Source of the DNA: Oscillospiraceae bacterium
GTDB lineage: Bacteria > Bacillota > Clostridia > Oscillospirales > CAG-272
Direction: 5' to 3'
Length of the DNA stretch: 34,679 nt
Assembly (NCBI GenBank): GCA_015063585.1
Contig: SVTW01000001.1
Coordinates: forward strand, 1-34,679
Part shown: one piece after another, positions 25,253 through 33,896 of the stretch
How the letters are laid out: each line of letters begins with the position of its first letter
How positions within the stretch are numbered: position 1 is the first letter of the stretch
Notes under the pieces: model-generated
What the model saw: only the letters and a program-made list of their open reading frames with translations
Told to the model about the DNA's origin: nothing
Databases searched by the model: none
Translations under genes and position numbers: made by a program

Positions 25253-26211
25253 TTCGCTCCGCCCCCCTTCTTTGATCGGAATAGCTCCGATACGACCTCA
25301 ACGGCACGTTCAACGGTATAGATATTTTCGGGCAGATCAAAGCCCTTCTCGCGAAGGAGACGCACAAGATGCGTGATCTGAGGGATATCCAGACCCACGT
25401 CGGAAAGCTTTTCGATCTGTGCGAAAACATCCTTACATCCGCCGCTCATCAGCACCCGCGCGTTTTCCATCACAACAACGTCATCACAATACCGCGCCAT
25501 GTCCTCCATGCTATGACTGACGATCAGGACCGTACACTGTGTTTTTCGTTGAAAAGAACGGATTCCGTCAAAAATATAGTCGCGTCCGCGCGGATCAAGC
25601 CCCGCTGCAGGCTCATCCAGAACGAGAACCTCGGGACGCATGGCAATCACGCCCGCGAGTGCCACTCTGCGTTTTTGTCCTCCCGAGAGGTCAAAAGGCG
25701 ATTTATCCCATAAATCCTCTGTAAGATCGGTAAATGCAGATGCCTCACGCACCCGCTCTCGGATCTCGTTTTCATCAAGCCCCATATTAGACGGTCCAAA
25801 AGCAATATCCTTATAAACACTTTCCTCAAAGAGCTGGTATTCCGGATATTGCATTACAAGACCGACCCGAAAGCAAAGTGCTCGACGGCGGCGCAAGATC
25901 TCATTTCGAATTGCCTTTTTTGCGGCACTTTTCGATAAATTCGCATATTCGGGAAGCTTAATCCACTCATCTGTCACATCCTGTGCCGTTGCATGAATGT
26001 CGTATCCGTCCAAGTAGATTTTGCCCGATGTGGGAACGGTCAAACCGTTCAGCATTTGCATCATCGTGGATTTTCCGGACCCCGTATGACCAATGATACC
26101 GGTAATACAACCGGCGCGAATGCCGAGTGTGATGTCCTTGAGTGCCACGCGTTCGAACGGTGTTCCCGGATTATATACGTAATTGACGTGATCAAGATAA
26201 ATTTTATCCAT
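25249..26211 (-). CDS. ecfA2: ECF transporter ATP-binding protein EcfA2
   Basis: ATPase subunit of the energy-coupling factor complex. Walker A GHTGSGKST starts at residue 41, the Q-loop is in LVMQYPEYQLF, the signature is LSGGQKRR, Walker B is VLVLDEPAAGLD, and the switch histidine follows in IVSHSMEDM. The 320-aa length exceeds the usual 285-290: a charged insert of about 25 residues lies between the Walker A region and the Q-loop (roughly residues 72-110). The ribosome binding site is weak. It lies 38 nt after ecfA1 and overlaps ecfT. It pairs with EcfA1 as a heterodimer below EcfT. Confidence 0.93.
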   Translation of the reverse strand: MDKIYLDHVNYVYNPGTPFERVALKDITLGIRAGCITGIIGHTGSGKSTMMQMLNGLTVPTSGKIYLDGYDIHATAQDVTDEWIKLPEYANLSKSAAKKAIRNEILRRRRALCFRVGLVMQYPEYQLFEESVYKDIAFGPSNMGLDENEIRERVREASAFTDLTEDLWDKSPFDLSGGQKRRVALAGVIAMRPEVLVLDEPAAGLDPRGRDYIFDGIRSFQRKTQCTVLIVSHSMEDMARYCDDVVVMENARVLMSGGCKDVFAQIEKLSDVGLDIPQITHLVRLLREKGFDLPENIYTVERAVEVVSELFRSKKGGGAK

Positions 26212-26249
26212 CTTTTATACCCATCTGTTTTGTCTTCTAAAGTGCACAA

Positions 26250-27122
26250 TTAATTTGCGCTGCGTAATGCATGCTCCAAAAGCGCCACGCAAGCCTCCGG
26301 TGTTGAGATCGAAGTGCCGTCAATCGGAATTCCCCGCTCACGCAGATCATGGATCAAAGCAGCGCACTGCGGAACCTCCAGCCCAATGTTTTGCAGGAGT
26401 GTGCGTTGTGCAAAAATCTCATCGGGCGTGCCGTCAAGCAAAAGCTTTCCTTCGTTGATTACCAGAATCCGGTTTGCCATAGCTGCCTCATTCATATAGT
26501 GCGTAATGTTGATCACCGTAATTCCAAACTCTTTATTGAGCATAGCAATCGTTTCAAGCACTTCCCGCCGTCCCATAGGATCAAGCATCGCGGTGGATTC
26601 GTCAAAAATGATACATTTCGGCATCATTGCGATCACACCCGCAATTGCGATCCGCTGTTTTTGTCCACCCGACAGCATATGAGGCTCGTGCTGCGCATAT
26701 TCGGTCATTCCCACCGCCGCGATTGCCTCATCGACTCGAATGCGAAGCTCGGGTTGCGGGATTCCAAGATTTTCGGGTCCGAACGCAACATCCTCCTCCA
26801 CAATGGTTGCCACCAATTGATTGTCGGGGTTTTGAAAAACCATTCCAACCTTGCGGCGAAGATCCAGGAGTGCGTCATCATCCAGTTCCCCCGCAGTCAG
26901 ATCGATTCCGTCGATCACAAGCGTTCCGCTGGTGGGTTCCAATAAGAGGTTTAACAGTTTTGCAAAGGTTGATTTTCCCGATCCGTTGTGACCGAGCACG
27001 GCAACGTACTCGCCTTTTTGGATATCTACCGAGATGCCGCGAAGCGCGGGGTGTTCGGTTTTGCCGTCGCTGTCCCGATAAGAATAAGACAGGTTTTCGG
27101 TATGAATAAATGCTTCAGACAA
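26250..27122 (-). CDS. ecfA1: ECF transporter ATP-binding protein EcfA1
   Basis: First ATPase of the energy-coupling factor module, 290 aa. Walker A GHNGSGKS is at residues 44-51, the Q-loop in MVFQNPDNQLV, the signature LSGGQKQR, Walker B IIFDESTAMLD, and the switch histidine in NITHYM. The FQNPDNQ and DESTAMLDP wording marks the A1 rather than the A2 type. The start is TTG at 27122 with GAAGG about 11 nt upstream; no in-frame ATG is better placed. It follows the methyltransferase gene by 31 nt in the same direction. Confidence 0.93.
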   Translation of the reverse strand: MSEAFIHTENLSYSYRDSDGKTEHPALRGISVDIQKGEYVAVLGHNGSGKSTFAKLLNLLLEPTSGTLVIDGIDLTAGELDDDALLDLRRKVGMVFQNPDNQLVATIVEEDVAFGPENLGIPQPELRIRVDEAIAAVGMTEYAQHEPHMLSGGQKQRIAIAGVIAMMPKCIIFDESTAMLDPMGRREVLETIAMLNKEFGITVINITHYMNEAAMANRILVINEGKLLLDGTPDEIFAQRTLLQNIGLEVPQCAALIHDLRERGIPIDGTSISTPEACVALLEHALRSAN

Positions 27123-27153
27123 GGTCTTTTGTGCCTTCTTTCATTTAGGTTTC

Positions 27154-28023
27154 TTAGGTTTCGTTAAAATACCAACGTGTGCTTGCTCCGCAGGGTAAGA
27201 AGCCGCCTGTTGAAGTGACACGCAGTCCGAGTTCCCCCGACTCCACGTTACCTCCAAATCGCTTCTGCAGCTTCATGGAAAGCAGATAATGCATCGTCAG
27301 CGGAGAAAGTCCGGTGGTATAGGAATTGATCAGAAAGAACAAGGGGCGATTGGAAAGCAGACGTGAGGTAAGTGTCAACAGCTCGTCAATGCTGTCCTCC
27401 AGCTTCCAAACCTCGCCGTTGGGACCTCTGCCGTATGACGGCGGGTCCATAATGATACCGTCGTAGGTATTTCCGCGTCTGATCTCGCGTTCGGCAAATT
27501 TCTTGCAATCATCTACGATATAGCGGATCGGAGCGGCGGATAAGCCTGACAAAGCCGCGTTTTCTTTTGCCTGCGCAACAATACCCTTGGAGGCATCAAC
27601 GTGAACCACCGCGGCGCCCGCTTTGGCTGCAGCTACCGTAGCGCCGCCCGTGTAAGCAAAGAGATTGAGAACCTTGATCGGTCGGTTGGCACGTTGGATC
27701 AAATCCGAAAACCAATCCCAGTTTGCCGCCTGCTCGGGGAAAAGTCCCGTATGCTTAAATCCCATTGGACGCAGAATAAAGGAAAGATCACCGTAGTTGA
27801 TTTTCCATGATTCGGGGAGCTTATTTTTCACCCATCCGCCGCCGCCGGAATTGGAACGGCGGTAAATCGCATCTGCATGCTTCCACGCGGGATGCGTTGC
27901 CACGCCCTTCCATATAATTTGCGGATCGGGACGAATCAAAATATAGTTTCCCCAACGCTCCAAGCGTTCTCCGTCCGAGGTATCCAGTAATTCATAATCC
28001 TTCCAATTTTCAGAAAACCACAT
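27154..28023 (-). CDS. Class I SAM-dependent methyltransferase, RlmI-like catalytic domain
   Basis: A 289-aa protein resembling the catalytic half of RlmI/RlmK-type 23S rRNA cytosine methyltransferases (COG1092). The order of motifs is GFKHTGLFPEQAANWDW, SAM motif I in NLFAYTGGATVAAAKAGA, an acidic ribose contact in VVHVDAS, and the catalytic loop DPPSYGRG. The N-terminal PUA RNA-binding domain of RlmI is missing, replaced by about 70 residues with WGNYILIRPDPQIIW. Substrate is thus uncertain; RNA is most likely. AAAGGA precedes the ATG. It follows ruvC and precedes the ECF genes. Confidence 0.85.
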   Translation of the reverse strand: MWFSENWKDYELLDTSDGERLERWGNYILIRPDPQIIWKGVATHPAWKHADAIYRRSNSGGGGWVKNKLPESWKINYGDLSFILRPMGFKHTGLFPEQAANWDWFSDLIQRANRPIKVLNLFAYTGGATVAAAKAGAAVVHVDASKGIVAQAKENAALSGLSAAPIRYIVDDCKKFAEREIRRGNTYDGIIMDPPSYGRGPNGEVWKLEDSIDELLTLTSRLLSNRPLFFLINSYTTGLSPLTMHYLLSMKLQKRFGGNVESGELGLRVTSTGGFLPCGASTRWYFNET

Positions 28024-28050
28024 GTTCGCGTTTCCTTTCGTTTCTCAATG

Positions 28051-28548
28051 TCATTGATTAAAATATTGTGCTAAGCGTGAGCCGCCGCTGTGAGCATGGC
28101 AGATCGCAATTGCCAATGCGTCGGCAGTATCGTCGGGCTTTGGTGGCTTTGCAAGCCCGAGCAACATGGTCACCATGGTGATCACCTGCCGTTTATCAGC
28201 CTTTCCATATCCCGATACCGCCTGCTTGACCTGCATGGGAGTATATTCCTGAATCGGAATTCCCGCTCTTTCGGCAGAAAGCAGAAGAACCCCTCTCGCT
28301 TCGGCAACGCGGATACCTGTTGTGATATTTTTATCAAAAAAAAGCTCTTCAATTGCAACCGCGTCCGGATGATATTTTTCAATCAGCTCGTTCATGCCGT
28401 CATAAATTGCAGAAAGACGCGCCTCGGTCCGCATACCCGCCGGGGTTTGCAAAGAACCGTATGCAATCGTGCGAAATTTGGTGTTGCGGTACTCAATGAC
28501 CCCCCACCCCACAATTGCAAGACCGGGGTCGATCCCCAGAATGATCAT
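28051..28548 (-). CDS. ruvC: Crossover junction endodeoxyribonuclease RuvC
   Basis: Resolves Holliday junctions as a dimer in concert with RuvAB. The 165-aa length is standard. Acidic catalytic residues appear as D7 in LGIDPG, E67 in AIEELFF, and D140/D143 in DDTADALA. The frame is open upstream to 28644, but the ATG at 28548 has GGAGAG upstream and matches the family start; the longer form would begin within the promoter. It is the first gene of the long minus-strand block, with a consensus promoter at 28616-28644. Unusually it is divergent from ruvAB, which lie about 3.5 kb away on the other strand. Confidence 0.97.
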   Translation of the reverse strand: MIILGIDPGLAIVGWGVIEYRNTKFRTIAYGSLQTPAGMRTEARLSAIYDGMNELIEKYHPDAVAIEELFFDKNITTGIRVAEARGVLLLSAERAGIPIQEYTPMQVKQAVSGYGKADKRQVITMVTMLLGLAKPPKPDDTADALAIAICHAHSGGSRLAQYFNQ

Positions 28549-28615
28549 GTTCTTCTCTCCTTGATTCTCGGATATTAAAGCAATCTCTGTATTATCACAA
28601 AATACTCCACCTTGA

Positions 28616-28644
28616 ATTATACCACCAAATCCGCCCAATGTCAA
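28616..28644 (-). promoter_or_regulatory. Consensus sigma-A promoter of the ruvC operon
   Basis: On the minus strand, -35 TTGACA (28639-28644), a 17-nt spacer, and -10 TATAAT (28616-28621) with TGG before it as an extended -10. This is a full consensus match. The leader to ruvC is about 60 nt with no obvious structure. No LexA-like (CIRCE or Cheo-box) operator was recognised over it. Confidence 0.9.
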
Positions 28645-28694
28645 ACGATTCTTTTATTTTTTGTAAAAAAACGTTTAAAAATACAGTTTTTCGG

Positions 28695-28723
28695 TTTACA
28701 GATCCTGTTTTTTATGGTATAAT
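28695..28723 (+). promoter_or_regulatory. Sigma-A promoter of the DUF951-yfhO-ruvAB operon
   Basis: -35 TTTACA (28695-28700), a 17-nt spacer, and -10 TATAAT (28718-28723) with an extended TGG. It is divergent from the ruvC promoter across about 50 nt of very AT-rich DNA that may act as UP-element sequence for both. Confidence 0.85.
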
Positions 28724-28790
28724 ATCTCTATATCTTACGAAGGGAACATTTCGCAACGATTTGAGTTCCAAAACTGCTGGAGGTATAGCC

Positions 28791-28988
28791 ATGCAAATTT
28801 TACCGTTACACCCCGGAGACCGCGCGCAAATGAAAAAGAATCACCCCTGCGGCGGAAATATTTTTTTGATCATTCGCGTTGGAAGCGAGGTCAGAATCCG
28901 TTGCGAATCCTGCGGGAGAGATATGAACATCGACCGTGTAAAGCTTGAAAAAGCGATCCGACATATTTTGCCTAAGACAGAACCTTGA
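28791..28988 (+). CDS. DUF951 family small protein
   Basis: A 65-aa protein of the DUF951 (YyzM-like) family. The family pattern is visible: an N-terminal GDRAQMKKNHPCGG, then FLIIRVGSEVRIRCESCGRDMNI, with C20, C38 and C41 as possible metal ligands, and a basic helix at the C-terminus. CTGGAGG lies ten bases before the ATG. The open frame extends upstream to 28638, but that would start before the promoter. The fold is likely a small beta-barrel, and nucleic acid or ribosome binding is plausible, but no function is established. First gene of the plus-strand operon. Confidence 0.87.
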   Translation: MQILPLHPGDRAQMKKNHPCGGNIFLIIRVGSEVRIRCESCGRDMNIDRVKLEKAIRHILPKTEP

Positions 28989-29015
28989 AACACAAAGAAA
29001 GGATCCAGCCAAAAA

Positions 29016-32000
29016 ATGCGTATTATTAAGAATCTTCCTCTTCCGTCAAAAGAGACGAATTCTCAGGTCTCTGCACCCGGCCCCCTGCTTTCCGATCAAA
29101 AGCCGAAAAAGAATTGGATGCGGGAGTATGCTTATCTGTTGCTATGCATGCTCGTTCCCGCTGCGGTCATGTATCTGATCTATTTAGCGCGCGGTATTTA
29201 TCCGTTTGGCAACGGAACTGTTCTTGTACTGGACCTGAACGGACAATACGTTTGGTTCTTCGAGGCGCTTCGCAAATGCGTTTATGGAGATGCCAGCCTC
29301 CTCTATAGCTTCTGCCGTGCACTGGGCGGTGAATTTCTCGGCATTTATGCCTACTATCTCGCCAGCCCGCTCTCCTATATCGTTTGTCTTTTTCCCGAAA
29401 GTATGATGCAAGAGGCTCTTTTGACCCTCTTTATCCTCAAAACGGCAATTTGCGGCGGTACGTTCGGTTTTTATATGCACCGCACACTGCAAAACCCGAA
29501 GCCCTATGCGATCATTAGCTTTGCAACCTTTTACGCGGTAACAAGCTATGCAGTGGTACAGCAAAACAACACCATGTGGATCGATGCCATGATGTGGTTG
29601 CCGCTTTTGACGCTCGGCATCGAACAGCTGATCAAGTACGGAAAATTCAAGATGTATACCATTTTCCTTGCATTGATCCTGTTCAGTAATTTCTATATCG
29701 GTTTCATGGCTTGCATCTATACCTTTGTTTACTTTTTCCTCTATTACGTTGCGCACAGCGGAAATCACCGCAACAACCCCAACCGCGAAAGTGCACACTT
29801 TATCAAATCCCTGTTCCGCATCGCCTTTTATTCGCTTCTCGCGATCGGAATTGCGGGAGTGATCCTGCTTGGGGCATATTATGCGCTCAATTTTGGAAAA
29901 ACAACCTTCTCCAATCCGAAATGGGTATGGTCCTTCAAGCTGGACGCGCTCGATCTTTTGTACAAATTCCTGCCCGGATCCTATGATACCGTTCGTCCCG
30001 ACGGTCACCCCTTCGTTTATTGCGGTGTTTTGACCCTGCTGTTGATTCCGGCTTACTTTTTCAACAAAAAATATCCCGTTCGCCAAAAGATTATTTCGGC
30101 AGTATTCATTCTCTTCTTTATTGCAAGTTTTTCGCTCAGCGTTCTGGATCTGATCTGGCACTGCTTCCAAAAGCCCAATTGGCTCAACTACCGCTACAGC
30201 TTCATGCTTTGCTTCTATCTCTGCGTGCTTGCCTGCCGCGCTTTTGCCGAGCTCGAATCCACGTTGCTTCGCATTGTGATCGCTACCGGCGGTCTTTTGG
30301 CATTTCTTTGTACCAACCTGCAAAATTATACGAGCGGAAAATATGTCAAGCCCGATGATCTGACCTGTATTCTCTTTACGCTGATCATGATCTTCGTTTA
30401 TATCGTGATCCTCGGTCTTTTGAAGATCGGAAACGGAAAGCGCGTACTATCCTTTCTGCTCTTGGTGATTATCTGCGCGGAGACCTTTTTGAACGGTCTT
30501 TGGAATATGAACGCGTTTGGCGATGACGTAGGCTTTTCTACACACAGCAGATACCAGGACTTTTTGGCAAAAACACGCCCGATCGTACAAATGGTTCAGG
30601 AGTCCGACACCTCCTTTTACCGAATGGAAAAAACCTTTTTCCGAAAAACGAACGATAATATGGCGCTGAACATGTACGGGCTTTCGGGTTCTACCTCCAC
30701 CCTTAACAAAGAGACCATTCAGTTTCTGAACAAGATGGGGTATTCCTCCAAATCGCATTGGTCCAAGTACCTTGGCGGAACCCCTGTGAACGATTCCCTG
30801 CTTGGACTAAAATATATCATTTCCAACGACACGAAGTTCGCAACTTATTATGAGCCTTATAAGGTTGATACAAGCAATAACTATACCGCTTATTACAACC
30901 CTTACGCACTCTCCCTTGCCTACGGTGTTGACGAGGACCTTTTGGACTTCCCGCTCGGGTATCTCCCTGTTGAGAAGGACGAGGAGGATGAGAAAAAAAC
31001 AAGTGTGATCAGCGACGCGATCAACGCGGTAAAGGGCGCGATCAATAACATTCTCGGAATTGACGAAACGGTAAACAGCGCCGAATATGAGGATAAATAT
31101 GACTCTCCCTTTGAACGTCTGAACGCAATTGTGACCGCAATGCTTGGCGAGGAAGACACGGTTGAGATCTTTGTTCCGATCCGTATTCAAAATGAATATA
31201 CCTCCAATACCGATAAGGCATACGTGGTGGGACATTACCGCTACGAGCCCGTGGACAGCAGTCTGGATGCAACGGTATCCTATGAGGTCGAAATGCCATT
31301 GGACGCGGAGCTCTTCTTCTATATGCCGTCCGATTATCCGCGCGAGGTCAAGCTCACGCTGATTGAGAACGGTTCGGGTGTTTCCAAGGGAACCTTCCAC
31401 GGAAATGAGACCTCCCGCATCATCTCGCTCGGTATGCAAAGCGAAGGTGATCTTCTCTCCTTGAGAATGACCATGACCACCCCCTATCTCTATCCGATGA
31501 TGGGTGAGGAATATTTCTATTATATCGATTGGGAAGTTTTTGAAGATGCCATGGCACGTCTGGCGCAGGATCAGTATCAAATTACCGAGTTTAGCGAGAC
31601 CTCCTTTGACGGCACCTTCACCGCTTCTCGTGAGCATGAGCTTGTAATGACTACTCTTGCCTACGATAAGGGCTGGAAGGTTACGGTGGACGGAAAGGAA
31701 GTGGAAACGGTAAAAGTGCTGGGATCGCTTGTCGCCTTTTACGTGGACGGTGAAGCAGGAGACACACACCGAATTGAAATGGTCTATAGCCCGAACACCC
31801 TGCACGTTGGAACCATAATCAGTTTGATCTCTCTTTCCGTTCTGATTCTCTTGATCATCTTCGAAAAAGCGATGAAAAAGCATCGAATTCTCCCCTCGCT
31901 GGTTGGTGTTCCGCCGCTCCGCAGATCGATTTTTGATCTTGCGGAAGAAGCTGAAAAAGCAAAATTGGAAGCGGCACAACAAAAGAATAATCCCACAGGC

Positions 32001-32090
32001 GCCTCAAGTGCCCCCTCCGATGCAACTGCTGAAACCGGGAATGACGAAAATGGCGGAGATAAGAAAGCTGACCCATCTCAAAATGAATAA
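29016..32090 (+). CDS. YfhO family polytopic membrane protein
   Basis: A 1024-aa protein of the YfhO family, related to GT-C glycosyltransferases; Bacillus YfhO is linked to glycosylation of lipoteichoic acid. After a cytoplasmic tail of about 36 residues and a first helix, the first outer loop has VLDLNGQYVWFFEAL, the family's acidic active-site region. About a dozen helices follow to about residue 500, then a large extracytoplasmic domain (about 505-930), a final helix (about 931-952) and a cytoplasmic tail rich in Ala, Asn and acidic residues. The outer domain contains an acidic segment near 650-715 that looks like an insert. It lies between DUF951 and ruvA; the link to recombination is likely only positional. 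Confidence 0.88.
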   Translation: MRIIKNLPLPSKETNSQVSAPGPLLSDQKPKKNWMREYAYLLLCMLVPAAVMYLIYLARGIYPFGNGTVLVLDLNGQYVWFFEALRKCVYGDASLLYSFCRALGGEFLGIYAYYLASPLSYIVCLFPESMMQEALLTLFILKTAICGGTFGFYMHRTLQNPKPYAIISFATFYAVTSYAVVQQNNTMWIDAMMWLPLLTLGIEQLIKYGKFKMYTIFLALILFSNFYIGFMACIYTFVYFFLYYVAHSGNHRNNPNRESAHFIKSLFRIAFYSLLAIGIAGVILLGAYYALNFGKTTFSNPKWVWSFKLDALDLLYKFLPGSYDTVRPDGHPFVYCGVLTLLLIPAYFFNKKYPVRQKIISAVFILFFIASFSLSVLDLIWHCFQKPNWLNYRYSFMLCFYLCVLACRAFAELESTLLRIVIATGGLLAFLCTNLQNYTSGKYVKPDDLTCILFTLIMIFVYIVILGLLKIGNGKRVLSFLLLVIICAETFLNGLWNMNAFGDDVGFSTHSRYQDFLAKTRPIVQMVQESDTSFYRMEKTFFRKTNDNMALNMYGLSGSTSTLNKETIQFLNKMGYSSKSHWSKYLGGTPVNDSLLGLKYIISNDTKFATYYEPYKVDTSNNYTAYYNPYALSLAYGVDEDLLDFPLGYLPVEKDEEDEKKTSVISDAINAVKGAINNILGIDETVNSAEYEDKYDSPFERLNAIVTAMLGEEDTVEIFVPIRIQNEYTSNTDKAYVVGHYRYEPVDSSLDATVSYEVEMPLDAELFFYMPSDYPREVKLTLIENGSGVSKGTFHGNETSRIISLGMQSEGDLLSLRMTMTTPYLYPMMGEEYFYYIDWEVFEDAMARLAQDQYQITEFSETSFDGTFTASREHELVMTTLAYDKGWKVTVDGKEVETVKVLGSLVAFYVDGEAGDTHRIEMVYSPNTLHVGTIISLISLSVLILLIIFEKAMKKHRILPSLVGVPPLRRSIFDLAEEAEKAKLEAAQQKNNPTGASSAPSDATAETGNDENGGDKKADPSQNE

Positions 32091-32117
32091 TCCCATCAGA
32101 AAGGACTAAAAAGCACT

Positions 32118-32753
32118 ATGTTTTACTATATCAGCGGAAAGCTTGCACATTTGGAAGCAGGAGTTGCGGTGATTGATGCGGGCGGTGTCGGATATCGGTT
32201 GACGATCAGTGGAACGACCTACGACGCAATGCCTCCGAACCGCTCTGTGAAGGAACCGCCCGTTGTAAAGCTCTATACCCACATGGCGGTGCGGGAGGAC
32301 GGCATTGAGCTTTTCGGATTTGCCAATGAAACCGAGCTTTCCTCTTTCAAGCTTTTGATCTCGGTTTCGGGGGTTGGACCGAAAGCCGCTATGTCCATTC
32401 TTTCCCTGCTCACTCCCGAAAAATTTGCACTTGCTGTTTGTACCGATGATAAAAAAACAATTGCGAAAGCAAATGGGATCGGTCCTAAAACCGCCGCTCG
32501 CATCATATTGGAGCTGAAGGATAAACTGATGAAGGAGCATGCGGGAGAGGATCTGCAAGCCATTTCCGAAGCCGACACGCAGGTGGCGGGCAGAGGTGGA
32601 AAGCGCGGAGTGCTCTCGGAAGCCACCGATGCCCTGCTTGTGCTTGGATATTCGCGCGCCGAGGCACTGAATGCGCTCAAGGATCTGAATACCGATACGG
32701 GTGAGTTGGAAGAGGTTATTCGTCTGGCACTGAAAAAGCTGATGAAGTTTTAA
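32118..32753 (+). CDS. ruvA: Holliday junction DNA helicase subunit RuvA
   Basis: Binds four-way junctions as a tetramer and loads RuvB. The protein is 211 aa. Domain I is an OB-fold starting MFYYISGKLAHLEAG. Domain II carries two helix-hairpin-helix motifs, LLISVSGVGPKAAMSIL and IAKANGIGPKTAARIILEL. The C-terminal domain III, which contacts RuvB, has the family's VLGYSRAEALNAL. AAAGGA is upstream of the ATG. It is followed by ruvB after 24 nt. Confidence 0.97.
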   Translation: MFYYISGKLAHLEAGVAVIDAGGVGYRLTISGTTYDAMPPNRSVKEPPVVKLYTHMAVREDGIELFGFANETELSSFKLLISVSGVGPKAAMSILSLLTPEKFALAVCTDDKKTIAKANGIGPKTAARIILELKDKLMKEHAGEDLQAISEADTQVAGRGGKRGVLSEATDALLVLGYSRAEALNALKDLNTDTGELEEVIRLALKKLMKF

Positions 32754-32777
32754 CGCATCGCCCTGAAAGGAACGACT

Positions 32778-33854
32778 ATGGATACGCAAGATTTTGATTT
32801 TGAAAACAGAATAATGAATACGGGATACAATGCCGAGGATTCCGACGTAGATGTTTCCCTTCGCCCAAAGCGCTTAGATGAATATATTGGGCAGGAAAAG
32901 GTGAAGGAAAATCTTAGGATCTATATTGAAGCCGCACGGCAGCGCAACGATCCTCTTGATCACGTTTTGCTTTACGGCCCTCCCGGATTGGGAAAAACAA
33001 CGCTTTCCAATATCATTGCGGCAGAGATGGGGGTCAATATCCGCATCACGTCGGGTCCTGCCATTGAAAAGCAAGGCGATCTTGCCGCGATTCTGACCAA
33101 CCTCAACGAAGGAGACGTCCTTTTCATTGATGAGATCCACCGTCTCTCGCGTTCGGTAGAGGAAATTCTCTACCCCGCCATGGAAGACTACGCGCTTGAT
33201 ATCATTATCGGAAAAGGCCCTGCCGCCCGCAGTATCCGCATCGATCTGCCGCGGTTTACTTTAATCGGCGCAACCACACGCGCGGGACAAATGACCACGC
33301 CCTTGCGCGATCGGTTTGGTGTGATCCTCAAGCTTGAGCTTTATTCCCCCGAGGAGCTTGCCACCATTGTGCGCAGAAATGCCGGGATTCTTGACATGGA
33401 AATTACAGACGACGGCGCAATTGAAATTGCCGGCCGTTCACGCGGAACGCCGCGTATCGCAAACCGCCTGCTGAAGCGTGTGCGTGATTTCGCGCAGGTA
33501 AAAGGAGACGGCGCGATTGATTCCAATATCGCCAATTATGCGCTCAACCGTTTGGAGATCGACGCGCTGGGGCTTGACAACGTGGACCGCAGAATGCTTG
33601 AAACCATCATTAAGTTTTATGATGGCGGTCCCGTCGGGCTTGAAACGCTTGCTGCCACGGTTGGTGAGGAGGCGGTTACATTGGAAGACATGTATGAACC
33701 CTATCTGATGCAGATCGGATTTTTAAGCCGCACACCGAGAGGAAGATGTGTCACGCGAATGGCATACGAGCATCTCGGAATCCCCTACCGCACGGCACGT
33801 CCGACCAAGGACGACCAGATCGGTCTTTTTGACGAGGATCATAACGAAACGTAA
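32778..33854 (+). CDS. ruvB: Holliday junction branch migration ATPase RuvB
   Basis: Hexameric AAA+ motor that drives branch migration with RuvA. The 358-aa protein has Walker A GPPGLGKT at residues 67-74, Walker B in [10 protein letters not shown], sensor I in LIGATTRAG, the arginine finger region PLRDRFG, and a winged-helix C-terminal domain with [15 protein letters not shown]. The N-terminal [11 protein letters not shown] matches the family. AAAGGA lies seven bases before the ATG. It is the last gene of the operon and is followed at once by a strong terminator. Confidence 0.98.
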   Translation: MDTQDFDFENRIMNTGYNAEDSDVDVSLRPKRLDEYIGQEKVKENLRIYIEAARQRNDPLDHVLLYGPPGLGKTTLSNIIAAEMGVNIRITSGPAIEKQGDLAAILTNLNEGDVLFIDEIHRLSRSVEEILYPAMEDYALDIIIGKGPAARSIRIDLPRFTLIGATTRAGQMTTPLRDRFGVILKLELYSPEELATIVRRNAGILDMEITDDGAIEIAGRSRGTPRIANRLLKRVRDFAQVKGDGAIDSNIANYALNRLEIDALGLDNVDRRMLETIIKFYDGGPVGLETLAATVGEEAVTLEDMYEPYLMQIGFLSRTPRGRCVTRMAYEHLGIPYRTARPTKDDQIGLFDEDHNET

Positions 33855-33894
33855 AAAACGAGTCCGTCTCACAATTTTGAGACGGACTCGTTTT
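33855..33894. terminator. Bidirectional terminator after ruvB
   Basis: Perfect 17-bp stem, arms 33855-33871 and 33878-33894, with a 6-nt loop and A/T runs at the base that give U-rich ends on both strands. It directly follows the ruvB stop and lies 2 nt from the end of the convergent membrane protein gene, so it serves both. Confidence 0.92.
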
Positions 33895-33896
33895 AA

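Noticed and set aside
29184-30323. 379-aa open frame on the minus strand inside the YfhO-like gene
   Set aside because: It is antisense to a clear membrane protein, has low-complexity charged composition typical of a reversed hydrophobic frame, and lacks a ribosome binding site.
30807-31982. 391-aa open frame on the minus strand inside the YfhO-like gene
   Set aside because: Antisense shadow of the outer domain of the same gene; no recognisable domain.
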